Source: DATAUD01 sp036268455 (lineage in GTDB: Bacteria > Verrucomicrobiota > Verrucomicrobiia > Limisphaerales > Palsa-1400). From it: a stretch of DNA of 64,000 nt. Within the stretch, counting starts at the first letter, position 1. Each line of letters begins with the position of its first letter. The DNA is taken from assembly GCA_036268455.1 (NCBI GenBank), contig DATAUD010000113.1:11445-75444 (forward strand), written 5' to 3'. The notes below the pieces were generated by a model. That model worked only from the letters and a program-made list of their open reading frames with translations, searched no databases and was not told the DNA's origin. Positions 50,878 through 58,655 of the stretch are shown piece after piece. The position numbers and the translations under genes were made by a program.

Positions 50878-51900
50878 GTGGCGGTGAGTGACGGTTTTAC
50901 AGAAGCCAGCAAGCCGCTAAAAATGGTCACTTGCGGGCGTTGTCAATCCAAGACGTTCATCTCCGGCGACTTGGCGCCTTTTGCCGTCGAAGAATGCAAA
51001 AAATGCGGCCATCCCGTGATGCTGCCGGTCATGCTCCGCAATTTTGAATTGCGCACGATCATCGCTTCGGGAGGCATGGGCACGGTTTATACGGCGATGG
51101 ACACTTACCTTCAGCGCGAAGTGGCCCTCAAAATGATGAAGCGGGAAATGGCCGCCGATCCCGAAATCATGCAGGCCTTTTATCGCGAGGCGCGCGCCGG
51201 CGCTTCCCTCAATCACACCAATATTATTCATATTTACAGCTTCGATGAATTTGAGGGCCAACCCTACCTGGTCATGGAACTCGCCAATAACGGCTGCCTC
51301 GACGGACGCATCGAACGCGAGGGCAAAGTCCCCGAATTGCACATTCTGGATGTGGGGGTCAAAATGGCATCCGCCCTGGCCACCGCCCTCAAGCACAATC
51401 TGCTTCATCGCGATATCAAGCCGGGCAACATTCTTTACAACGCGGACGGCGAGCCAAAGCTGATCGACTTCGGCCTGGTCCGCGCCGCCGAAGCCGACAA
51501 TACCTGGGAAGAGCATGTTTGGGGCACCGTTTACTATGTCGCGCCCGAAAAAATCGAGCGCAAGGGCGAGGATTTTCGTTCCGACATGTACAGCCTCGGC
51601 GGCACTTTATATCATGCGTTAACGGGCCATGTTCCGTTTGAAGCGCCGACAGTCGATGAAGTCGTCGCCGCGCACGTTCATACGCCATTGACTCCGCCCA
51701 ATCAGGTCGCACCGGAGATCACCGAGGCCACCAGCGATGCCATTGCGCGCGCGATGGCGAAGCGTCCCACAGACCGTTTCGAAACTTACGATGATATGCA
51801 ATACGCTCTGGAAATGGCCCGAAGCCAATTGCTTAGGCAGCAGGCCAGGCACGGGGGCCAGGCTCCGACGTCCGGCAAAACCAGTTGGTGGAAACGGTAG
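50878..51900 (+). CDS. serine/threonine protein kinase with N-terminal zinc ribbon
   Basis: A 340-residue cytoplasmic kinase. The Cys pairs C19/C22 and C40/C43 form a zinc ribbon like that of the kinase at 3571-5151. The kinase domain (about 55-320) is complete: ASGGMGTVYTA glycine loop (63-73), Lys85 in VALK, HRDIKPGN (177-184), DFG (197-199), and APE (222-224) in GTVYYVAPEKIE. There is no transmembrane helix; a short basic tail ends the protein. The start is GTG 50878, with a second GTG two codons later. It is divergent from DUF1800 (113 bases between) and its target is unknown. Confidence 0.92.
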   Translation: MAVSDGFTEASKPLKMVTCGRCQSKTFISGDLAPFAVEECKKCGHPVMLPVMLRNFELRTIIASGGMGTVYTAMDTYLQREVALKMMKREMAADPEIMQAFYREARAGASLNHTNIIHIYSFDEFEGQPYLVMELANNGCLDGRIEREGKVPELHILDVGVKMASALATALKHNLLHRDIKPGNILYNADGEPKLIDFGLVRAAEADNTWEEHVWGTVYYVAPEKIERKGEDFRSDMYSLGGTLYHALTGHVPFEAPTVDEVVAAHVHTPLTPPNQVAPEITEATSDAIARAMAKRPTDRFETYDDMQYALEMARSQLLRQQARHGGQAPTSGKTSWWKR

Positions 51901-51925
51901 GCAACGGCCGGCCACAGTACAAAAC

Positions 51926-51965
51926 AAACGGCGGAAAGCCACCCAAGGGCGCCTTCCGCCGGTTT
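51926..51965. terminator. bidirectional rho-independent terminator
   Basis: AAAC-GGCGGAAAG (from 51926) pairs with CTTCCGCC-G-GTTT (to 51965) around a loop of about 14 bases, with one mismatch or bulge. It lies between the convergent kinase and small exported protein genes, and the flanking A and T tracts suit both directions. Confidence 0.65.
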
Positions 51966-51992
51966 GATCAAAACGTATTTCAGTTCCCAACG

Positions 51993-52421
51993 TTATTGAG
52001 GAGGAGTTGCTGGAGGCGTGGTCGCGGGCGGCGTTGAAGCAGCCGGAGGAGTCGCGGCGGACGGCGGCCTGGTTGGCCGCGTCATAACATTCAGCGTGTT
52101 GGCAATCCACGAACCGTCATCTTGCTTCTTTCCGGAACCGCTCGCGCGCAAACCTTCCTTGACATCCGCAAAAACGGCTGGCTCACGGTCTTTTTTAATC
52201 TTGGTTGTTGAAGTGACTTTGACCGTCGTCTCGCCGGCCCTGTTTTTAAGGGTGAGGGTCATTGCACTCGCGTCAATCGCTGTGATGGTGCCGCCAAACC
52301 GGGCCGCCCTGGGCCTCGGAGTGGCCGGGGTGTTAGTGGTGGAATCCTGCGCGTTCACTGGCAGCGCGGCGCATGCCATGGCAGTAAGCAGGACCAACGA
52401 AAGCTTTGTAATTGACTTCAT
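51993..52421 (-). CDS. small exported protein, DUF5666-like beta domain
   Basis: From ATG 52421 the product is 142 residues. A signal peptide (SITKLSLVLLTAMACAALPVNAQ) is followed by a compact domain FGGTITAIDASAMTLTLKNRAGETTVKVTSTTKIKKDREP...EGLRASGSGKKQDDGSWIANTLNV. This is the small OB-like beta pattern of DUF5666-type exported proteins. A low-complexity tail of Pro/Ala/Thr repeats ends it. The frame extends upstream to 52508, but only this Met gives a signal peptide. It is probably periplasmic; function unknown. Confidence 0.75.
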   Translation of the reverse strand: MKSITKLSLVLLTAMACAALPVNAQDSTTNTPATPRPRAARFGGTITAIDASAMTLTLKNRAGETTVKVTSTTKIKKDREPAVFADVKEGLRASGSGKKQDDGSWIANTLNVMTRPTRPPSAATPPAASTPPATTPPATPPQ

Positions 52422-52542
52422 ATTTTTTGTTAATTCTGTGCTGTTAAATTTGTCGGGACCGGGCTGGTGATAGCAAACCCCGCCATCCGCGCCAAGTATT
52501 TTTTTCATGGGGTATTCCCCTATTTTATCGGAGCATTTTGCG

Positions 52543-52577
52543 GTTTACTCTTCTTCGCAGGATATAGTTTACTCTTC
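52543..52577 (+). repeat. 11-base direct repeat upstream of the efflux operon
   Basis: GTTTACTCTTC occurs at 52543-52553 and again at 52567-52577, with 24 bases between starts. The copies straddle a possible -10 box (TATAGT, 52563-52568) just before GTG 52580. Head-to-tail 11-mers near a start suit a response-regulator-type or other tandem-binding factor. GGGG-TATT-CCCC at 52509-52520 is a small hairpin upstream of it. Confidence 0.45.
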
Positions 52578-52579
52578 CC

Positions 52580-53698
52580 GTGGCAGAACACATGGACGAA
52601 AATCCGCCAAAAAGCCCAGCCCCATCCCCGACGCTTCCGCGCGTCTCCGAAACAATCCCGGTGCCGCCTCCCCGCCCGAAGCGCCGCAAACTGCGCGCTA
52701 TCATTGCCATTCTGGCCGCGGCCATTCTGATCGCGTTGGTCGCGGCTTATTATATCATCTATGTTGCGCCGTACGAAACCACGGATGACGCCTTCGTCGA
52801 TGGTTACGCCACGTTCATCAGCCCGCGCGTTGCAGGGCCGGTCGTTAAGCTGTTGATTCAGGACAACCAATGGGTCAAGCAGGGCGACATTTTGCTGGAA
52901 ATTGATGATTCGGATTATCAAACGCAACTGGCCCAGGCGCGCGCGGACCTTGCGACTTCCAAAAGCCGAGTCGCCGAAGCCAAAACGCTGATCGCTGTGG
53001 ACCAGGCGAAGGCTGAACAGCAGGAAGCCGCCGTTACCGCCGCCCAAGCCGTGGCCGAGCGCGCTGAAGCGGATCGGCGCCGTTACGTATCCGTCCAGAG
53101 CAACGCCGTTTCCCGCAGTCAACTCGATCTTGCCAAAACGCAGGCCACTTCCACTTCCGCCGATGTTCAAGTGGCGCGCGACCGCGCCAAAGCGGCCGGC
53201 GCCCAGGTGGATTCCGACCGCGCGCAATTCGACACGGCCAACGCCCAGGTAGGCCAGGCTGAGGCGAGTCTGCATCAGGCGGAATTGAATCTCTCCTACA
53301 CAAAAGTTGCCGCCCCAAGGGACGGCCGCATCACCCACCGCACTGTCGAACTAGGCGCGTACGTCCAGGTCGGCCAGGCCCTGCTGGCCATTGTTCCGGA
53401 CTACGTTTGGGTCGTCGCGAATTTCAAGGAAACGCAGGTGGAAAACATGCGTCCCGGCCAGCCGGTCACGATCCGGGTCGATGCCTATCCGAAACACGAA
53501 TTCAAAGGCAAAGTGGACAGTCTGCAAGCGGGTTCCGGCGCGAGCTTCAGCTTGCTGCCACCCGAAAACGCCGTGGGCAACTACGTCAAGGTCGTGCAGC
53601 GCGTGCCGGTGAAAATTTTGTTTGACGAGCCGATCAACCAAACCAACGAGGACATCGCGCCCGGCATGTCCGTCGAGCCGAAGGTCAGGGTCAAATGA
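52580..53698 (+). CDS. emrA: HlyD/EmrA family membrane fusion protein of an efflux pump
   Basis: A 372-residue periplasmic adaptor anchored by one helix (about 40-66). The N-terminal tail is short and Pro-rich. After it come YETTDDAFVDGYATFISPRVAGPVVKLLIQDNQWVKQGDILLEID (lipoyl half-motif), a long helical hairpin rich in Ala/Gln (about 110-225), the second lipoyl half (YTKVAAPRDGRITHRTVELGAYVQVGQ), and the beta-barrel segment ending FDEP...GMSVEPKVRV. These are classical EmrA/HlyD features. The start is GTG 52580 or ATG 52592. Its stop overlaps the exporter ATG (53695-53698). Confidence 0.93.
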   Translation: MAEHMDENPPKSPAPSPTLPRVSETIPVPPPRPKRRKLRAIIAILAAAILIALVAAYYIIYVAPYETTDDAFVDGYATFISPRVAGPVVKLLIQDNQWVKQGDILLEIDDSDYQTQLAQARADLATSKSRVAEAKTLIAVDQAKAEQQEAAVTAAQAVAERAEADRRRYVSVQSNAVSRSQLDLAKTQATSTSADVQVARDRAKAAGAQVDSDRAQFDTANAQVGQAEASLHQAELNLSYTKVAAPRDGRITHRTVELGAYVQVGQALLAIVPDYVWVVANFKETQVENMRPGQPVTIRVDAYPKHEFKGKVDSLQAGSGASFSLLPPENAVGNYVKVVQRVPVKILFDEPINQTNEDIAPGMSVEPKVRVK

Positions 53699-55293
53699 GC
53701 GCGGCGGCGCCATCGGAAACCGGCCGGATGGAAACCATGGAATGGCGCCCGCGCGTCAATCCGTGGCTCATCGCTCCCGCCGTGATGCTGGCGACGTTCA
53801 TGGAAGTGCTGGACACGTCAATTGCGTCGGTTTCCCTGCCCTACATCGCGGGCAATCTCGGCGCGACCTCGTCCCAGGCGACTTGGGTGCTCACGAGTTA
53901 TCTCGTCTCCAACGCGATCATTCTCCCGGCCAGCGCATGGTTTTCCAGCGTGTTCGGGCGAAAGCGGTTTTTGATCACGTGCATCATCATATTTTCCATT
54001 TCGTCGTTTATGTGCGGCGCGGCCACGAGCCTTGCGATGCTCATTGTTGCGCGAACATTGCAAGGAGCCGGCGGCGGAGCTTTGCAGCCGCTGGCGCAAT
54101 CAATCCTCCTGGAAAGTTTCCCGCCCGCCAAACGCGGCGTGGCGATGGCCGTTTATGGCGTGGGCGTGGTCTGCGCGCCGATTCTCGGTCCGACGCTGGG
54201 CGGCTGGTTGACCGACACCTGGTCGTGGCGGTGGGCGTTTTATATCAATGTTCCCATCGGCATCTTGGCGGTGATTTTTATCAGCGCTGTCGTTGAGGAT
54301 CCCCCGTATATTCGCGCTTCCAAGCGGGGACGGATGGATACCATCGGATTCGGGTTTATGGCTATCGGATTGGCGACTTTGCAAATCGTGCTCGACAAGG
54401 GACAAGAGGTCGATTGGTTCGGAGCCTTGTGGATCCGTTGGATGGTTGTGATTTGCGTGTTGTCGCTGGTGATTTTTATCGTCCGCCAGCTTACCATCAA
54501 AGAACCGATCGTGAACCTTCGCATTCTCACGAACCGCAATTTTGGCGTCGCGTGCGGTTTGTTTTTTTTGTTTGGCGCGGGAATTTACGGAATGATCACA
54601 CTCCAGCCATTATTCCTTCAACTTCTGCTCGGTTACACCGCGTTCAACGCCGGGTTGACTGTCAGCCCGCGAGGAATCGGCGCGCTGCTTTCCCTGGCCG
54701 TTGTAGGGACGATGATTGGAAGGCTTGGCGCCCGAAAACTGGCCGCCACCGGTTTTGTCGTGTTTGCCTACTCGGCGTTTCTTTTCAGCCGGATGACTCT
54801 CGGCGTTTCCCAAAATCATCTGATTCCACTGAATATCATCAATGGCATCGGCACCGGTTTTATTTTCGTGCCATTGACAACCGTTGGAATGGGAACGTTG
54901 CGCAACGATCAAATGGGCAACGCCGCGGGCATCCAAAATTTGTTGCGCAACATCGGCGGGAGCGTTGGCATATCGTTGGTCTCGACTTTCCTCGACCGCT
55001 TTTCACAAAGGCATCAGGCGTATATGACGGGGAACTTCACGCCGCTCAGTCCCATTTATCGGCAGCAACTCGGGTCGCTCCAAACCTTTTTGCAATCGCG
55101 TTTCAGTCCCGCCGACGCCGCCGCGCGCGCTCAAAATATCCTTTACAACACCGTGCACATACAAACCAGTTATTGGGCGTTCATTGATTTGTTTTACGGG
55201 TTTATGTGGGTCGGCATTGCCTGCTCCATCCTCGTCTGGCTTTTAAAACAAGTCAAGAAGAACCCGGCAAGCCCCAACGTGGTGGCCCATTAA
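53695..55293 (+). CDS. emrB: MFS multidrug exporter, DHA2 (EmrB) type
   Basis: A 532-residue inner-membrane proton antiporter with about 14 helices. Motifs are FMEVLDTSIASVSLPYIAGNLG in helix 1 (the D-T-S-I variant of the family signature), ATWVLTSYLVSNAIILPASAWFSSVFGRKRFL, RTLQGAGGGALQPLAQSILLE, and the antiporter motif GVGVVCAPILGPTLGGWLTD. It is coupled to the adaptor by the ATGA overlap. With the adaptor and the outer-membrane factor downstream it makes a tripartite EmrAB-TolC-like pump for hydrophobic compounds. Confidence 0.95.
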   Translation: MSAAAPSETGRMETMEWRPRVNPWLIAPAVMLATFMEVLDTSIASVSLPYIAGNLGATSSQATWVLTSYLVSNAIILPASAWFSSVFGRKRFLITCIIIFSISSFMCGAATSLAMLIVARTLQGAGGGALQPLAQSILLESFPPAKRGVAMAVYGVGVVCAPILGPTLGGWLTDTWSWRWAFYINVPIGILAVIFISAVVEDPPYIRASKRGRMDTIGFGFMAIGLATLQIVLDKGQEVDWFGALWIRWMVVICVLSLVIFIVRQLTIKEPIVNLRILTNRNFGVACGLFFLFGAGIYGMITLQPLFLQLLLGYTAFNAGLTVSPRGIGALLSLAVVGTMIGRLGARKLAATGFVVFAYSAFLFSRMTLGVSQNHLIPLNIINGIGTGFIFVPLTTVGMGTLRNDQMGNAAGIQNLLRNIGGSVGISLVSTFLDRFSQRHQAYMTGNFTPLSPIYRQQLGSLQTFLQSRFSPADAAARAQNILYNTVHIQTSYWAFIDLFYGFMWVGIACSILVWLLKQVKKNPASPNVVAH

Positions 55294-55308
55294 CAACATT
55301 CGCCGCTT

Positions 55309-55950
55309 ATGATACGCATCGTGGTCATTGAACGAGAATTTGGAGCCGGCGCCGCGACAATTGCCGACATGGCCGCGCGCCGCCTCGGATGGAAACTTCT
55401 TGACCACGCTTTGACTGAACAAATCGCGCAGCTTGCAAAAATCAGCCCCGAAACCTGCCGGCATCGCGAGGAGCGCATCGATTCCTGGCTCTACAGGATG
55501 GCAAAAGTTTTCTGGCGCGGCAGCCACGAGCGAACCGTCGGCTTCCCGGATACCGATATTGTCGATGCCGATCAATTGATCTGTCTGAGCCAGCGCGTCA
55601 TTGAGAATGCGGCCCAGGAAGGCCAATGCGTGATTGTGGGGCGCGCGGCCGCCTATTTTCTGCGCGAACGACCGGATACATTTTGCGTTTTTCTCTACGC
55701 CTCGCGCGACTTCAAGTACCGCCGCGTACTGGCGGAAGTCAAAAACGAAGCGGAGGCGCTCAAGCTGGTCGATACGGTCGATCAAGAACGGGCGACGTTC
55801 ATTCGGCACTATTACAAAGTCGAGTGGCCATCGCGGCATCTCTATCACGCGATGCTTAACACCGCCATCGGCGACGAAGCCACGGTCGATACGATTCTCA
55901 ACCTGATTGAAGCCGCGAACCGGCGGGAGGCGGAACGTGGGAAGAGTTAG
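55309..55950 (+). CDS. cytidylate kinase-like family protein
   Basis: A 213-residue protein similar to the cytidylate_kin2 family of P-loop NMP-kinase-like proteins. It has IVVIEREFGAGAATIADMAARRLGWKLLDHALTEQIA at the N terminus, where SREyGSGG is usual, then ENAAQEGQCVIVGRAAAYFL, and an Arg-containing lid region (YASRDFKYRRVL). Its P-loop lacks the canonical GxxGxGKS/T, so phosphate transfer is uncertain. It sits 15 bases after emrB, and its end overlaps the outer-membrane factor start by 14 bases, so it is inside the efflux operon. Similar proteins are often found near transporters. Its role here is unknown. Confidence 0.8.
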   Translation: MIRIVVIEREFGAGAATIADMAARRLGWKLLDHALTEQIAQLAKISPETCRHREERIDSWLYRMAKVFWRGSHERTVGFPDTDIVDADQLICLSQRVIENAAQEGQCVIVGRAAAYFLRERPDTFCVFLYASRDFKYRRVLAEVKNEAEALKLVDTVDQERATFIRHYYKVEWPSRHLYHAMLNTAIGDEATVDTILNLIEAANRREAERGKS

Positions 55951-57355
55951 AGCGTGCTTTGCCTTTTTGATTGCCGCGGTCGTAATGGCCGGCTGCACGG
56001 TCGGCCCCAATTATCAGAGGCCTCCGGCCAATCCTCCAACTGGGTGGGCCTCTCCCCTCAGCGGCGGCGAAACCAATGTTCCGTCCGCCGACGCGCAATG
56101 GTGGAAATCATTCCACGATCCCGAATTGGATTCGCTCATCGTGCGCGCCGCGGAGTCAAATCTAAATCTTCGCGCAGCGTGGGCGCGAGTCCTGCAAGCG
56201 CGCGCCCAGCGCGGGATCGCGGCGGCGGGCTTCTGGCCCACGATTGACGCGAACGCCAGCTATACAAAAAATCGCTACAGCAGCACGGGTCTAATCCCCT
56301 TCCCGCCTGGCACGCCATTGGAAGCCGGTCTCTATCAAGCCGGCTTCGATTCAACGTGGGAGCTGGATATTTTTGGCGGCACCCGCCGCTCCGTTGAAGC
56401 CGCCAACGCGGAAATCGCCGCCGCCGAGTTTGGCCGACGGAATCTTTTGTTGACGGTGTACGGCGAAGTCGCCCGCAACTACATCCAGGCGCGCGCATTT
56501 CAGAGGCGTCTGGTGGTGCTGCGTGAAAATATCAAGGCGCAGGAGGAAATTCTCAATCTGACCCGCGACCTTTTTGCGCAGGGTCTCGCCACCGATCTTG
56601 ATGTGCAGCAGGAATCAGCGTTGCTGGCGACGAGCCAGTCTGAGGAACCGGGGTTGGACACGGGCTTCCGGTCGTCCGCCTACAGTGTGGCAATTCTCTT
56701 GGGCCGCCCTCCCGGAGCGCTGCTGGAAGAATTTTCCGCCCAGACGCCCATACCCGCCGCGCCTCCCCAGGTACCCGTTGGCCTGCCCTCCGATTTAATC
56801 CAACGGCGCCCGGACATCCAACAGGCGGAGCGCCAATTGGCCGCCGCGACGGCCCAAATCGGCGTCGCCACGTCGGACCTTTTTCCGCAATTTTCGTTAA
56901 CGGGGCAAGCCGGGCTGGAAAGCATTTATGCCAGCGATTGGTTCTCGGCCGGAAGCCGTTATTGGACGGCCGGTCCAATGGTGCAGTGGCGGATTTTTGA
57001 CGCGGGTCGGATTCGCGCCAACATCCGCCTTCAAAACGCCCGGCAGGAAGAGTCTCTGGCCAACTACGAACAAACCGTTCTGGCGGCGTTTGAGGATGTC
57101 GAGACTGCCCTGACCGCCTATGCCCACGAACAACTCCGGCGGGAATCCCTGTCGCAAGCCGTCAAGGCCAACAAGCAAGCGGAAGAATTGGCAGAACAAT
57201 TATACCGGAACGGACTTGCCGATTTTCTCCGCGTGCTGGAATCGCAACGATCTCTTTACGAAAGCCAGGACGAATTGATCCAGAGCGACCAGACCGTCTC
57301 CGCAAACCTCATCGCCCTCTACAAAGCGCTCGGCGGCGGATGGCAGGCGAATTAG
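55937..57355 (+). CDS. outer membrane factor lipoprotein (NodT/OprM/TolC-like)
   Basis: From GTG 55937 (GGAGG eight bases upstream) the product is 472 residues. A lipoprotein signal ends in VVMAGC, with lipidated Cys at the lipobox. TVGPNYQRPPANPPTGWAS follows, the hallmark of NodT-type efflux lipoproteins. Two OEP repeats contain WWKSFHDPELDSLIVRAAESNLNLRAAWARVLQARAQ, DSTWELDIFGGTRRSVEAA, PSDLIQRRPDIQQAERQLAAATAQIGVA and a second helical set. It forms the trimeric outer-membrane channel for the EmrAB parts upstream. An ATG at 55907 is in frame but lies within the previous gene and gives a poorer signal peptide. Confidence 0.93.
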   Translation: MGRVRACFAFLIAAVVMAGCTVGPNYQRPPANPPTGWASPLSGGETNVPSADAQWWKSFHDPELDSLIVRAAESNLNLRAAWARVLQARAQRGIAAAGFWPTIDANASYTKNRYSSTGLIPFPPGTPLEAGLYQAGFDSTWELDIFGGTRRSVEAANAEIAAAEFGRRNLLLTVYGEVARNYIQARAFQRRLVVLRENIKAQEEILNLTRDLFAQGLATDLDVQQESALLATSQSEEPGLDTGFRSSAYSVAILLGRPPGALLEEFSAQTPIPAAPPQVPVGLPSDLIQRRPDIQQAERQLAAATAQIGVATSDLFPQFSLTGQAGLESIYASDWFSAGSRYWTAGPMVQWRIFDAGRIRANIRLQNARQEESLANYEQTVLAAFEDVETALTAYAHEQLRRESLSQAVKANKQAEELAEQLYRNGLADFLRVLESQRSLYESQDELIQSDQTVSANLIALYKALGGGWQAN

Positions 57356-57651
57356 GCCGTTCGATTTCGGCGATCCAGCGCATTTTCAAAGCTGACTAAT
57401 TCGCGCAGCAAAGCGTTGTAGCGCGAATAGGCGTCGCCGCCTTCCAACTTGAGCAAGCCGTATAATTGCAATTCCGCCTCTGAACATTCCCCGGGAACGT
57501 TCTGAGGCATCAAACCCGCGCGGCTTAACCGGGGCCGGGCAATGCGAACCAGGCATGACGGGATGGTGCATCGGCCAGCCTGGAAATCGGCCAACCCCTG
57601 GCGCACCAGTTCTTCGCCAGGCAAACCGCTCAAAAGATCATCGGTTTTCAT
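57352..57651 (-). CDS. small conserved hypothetical protein downstream of a nucleotidyltransferase
   Basis: From ATG 57651 a 99-residue soluble protein. It reads MKTDDLLSGLPGEELVRQGL, then a Cys-containing IPSCLVRIARPRL segment, and a helical Tyr/Leu-rich C terminus (YGLLKLEGGDAYSRYNALLRELVSFENAL). No helix-turn-helix or nuclease motif is visible. Its start overlaps the end of the nucleotidyltransferase gene by 14 bases, so the two are translationally linked. Its stop overlaps the outer-membrane factor gene by four bases on the other strand. It is possibly the partner in a two-gene module, perhaps toxin-antitoxin. Confidence 0.65.
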   Translation of the reverse strand: MKTDDLLSGLPGEELVRQGLADFQAGRCTIPSCLVRIARPRLSRAGLMPQNVPGECSEAELQLYGLLKLEGGDAYSRYNALLRELVSFENALDRRNRTA

Positions 57652-58195
57652 TATGGAATTGAGTGACGGCGGCGCGAAATGCAGCAAGGTCAATCGCCGG
57701 ATAACGAATGATCTGCGGTTCGATCAGATGAAACAGTTCGAGCAACCGGTCCGCTTGAATTAGACCGTCCCGCAACGCGGACTGAATGTCCCGCAAATCG
57801 CGTTCGTGCCCTCGTTGCAACTTGGCCAGGGCCTGGCCATAAGGGTCATAATGAAAGAATTCAATCAATCCGTGAGCGGCGATGAACAAACTGCGTTCGC
57901 GCCAACCCGGAATGGCGGGAATGAATTGATCCGGGTTGGCCAATTCAACGTTAATATTCAAATCTTCTTTGACGAATGCGATGGCTTCAAAAAACCCCGC
58001 CGGTTCAGGCTCGGCCTTGATATCGATGTCGATGGTCATGGGGCGCCAACCATAAAAAACCGCCGTCGCCCCGCCGGCAAGATAAACACGCCCTTTTCCC
58101 CGCACGTGTTTCCCCAAGGCGGTCATGAATGATTCAATCTTTAACTTGTCGGTTTCTAAGCGCACGCCCGGCTCAAATCTTAGCACACCAAACAA
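57638..58195 (-). CDS. nucleotidyltransferase-like protein (DUF6036 type)
   Basis: A 185-residue protein with a minimal nucleotidyltransferase core. VYLAGGATAVFYGWRPMTIDIDIKAEPEP gives the GG...TxDxD pattern, with the metal-binding Asp pair in DID. It continues NVELANPDQFIPAIPGW and HYDPYGQALAKLQRGHERDLRDIQSALRDGLI, which match DUF6036 and resemble AbiEii-type antiviral or toxin nucleotidyltransferases. It could modify RNA or protein with a nucleotide, but this is not shown. The promoter region is shared with the divergent BlaI gene, 70 bases away. The 99-residue gene follows with a 14-base overlap. Confidence 0.75.
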   Translation of the reverse strand: MFGVLRFEPGVRLETDKLKIESFMTALGKHVRGKGRVYLAGGATAVFYGWRPMTIDIDIKAEPEPAGFFEAIAFVKEDLNINVELANPDQFIPAIPGWRERSLFIAAHGLIEFFHYDPYGQALAKLQRGHERDLRDIQSALRDGLIQADRLLELFHLIEPQIIRYPAIDLAAFRAAVTQFHNENR

Positions 58196-58226
58196 TATTT
58201 ACAGGAATTTTTATCACGGTTTTTTC

Positions 58227-58253
58227 TTGACGTTACTACTTTAGTAGTATTAC
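58227..58253 (+). promoter_or_regulatory. BlaI-family promoter with perfect dyad operator
   Basis: TTGACG (58227-58232) and TATTAC (58248-58253), spaced 15 bases, flank a 16-base site at 58234-58249. In it TACTACT and AGTAGTA are perfect inverted arms around TT. BlaI/MecI repressors bind TAC(T/A)AC-type dyads between -35 and -10, so autorepression is likely. Confidence 0.65.
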
Positions 58254-58265
58254 CTCGGTAATGTC

Positions 58266-58655
58266 ATGGCCAAATCAAAACTCCACAGGCTCGGCGATTT
58301 GCAGCTGAGGATCATGAAAATCCTCTGGCAACGGCCCGAGCCGGCGACCATCGCCGAGATCCATGACGGCCTTTCGGGGCAAGAGGAACTGGCTTACACC
58401 ACGATTGCCACGATGCTGCGCAAAATGGAGGCGCGGGGTCTGGTTCGCCATCGCGTTCACGAGCGCAAATTTCTCTATCGTCCGGCGGTTCAGGCCGAGG
58501 AGGTGACGCGCAAGATTTCCGCCCATTTCATAGATCGCCTTTTCGAAGGCAGCCTGGCGGACATGGTCGCGCACTTGCTGACCACCCGCCAAGTCAGCCG
58601 CGAAGAATTGGCCGAATTGGAAAAATTAATCGCGGAAAGGAAGGAGAAACCATGA
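58266..58655 (+). CDS. BlaI/MecI/CopY family transcriptional repressor
   Basis: A 129-residue winged-helix repressor. It has LGDLQLRIMKILWQRPEPATIAEIHDGL, the recognition region YTTIATMLRKMEARGLVRHRVHERKFLYRPAV, and a C-terminal dimerisation and cleavage region. In BlaI/MecI the repressor is cleaved when the partner M56 protease senses its signal. The M56 gene begins in the repressor stop (ATGA at 58652), so the pair is one unit. ATG 58266 lies close to the promoter with no ribosome site. A perfect dyad operator is inside the promoter. Confidence 0.93.
   Translation: MAKSKLHRLGDLQLRIMKILWQRPEPATIAEIHDGLSGQEELAYTTIATMLRKMEARGLVRHRVHERKFLYRPAVQAEEVTRKISAHFIDRLFEGSLADMVAHLLTTRQVSREELAELEKLIAERKEKP

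Noticed and set aside
49655..50887. 410-codon plus-strand frame
   Set aside because: Antisense to DUF1800, which has all its conserved blocks.
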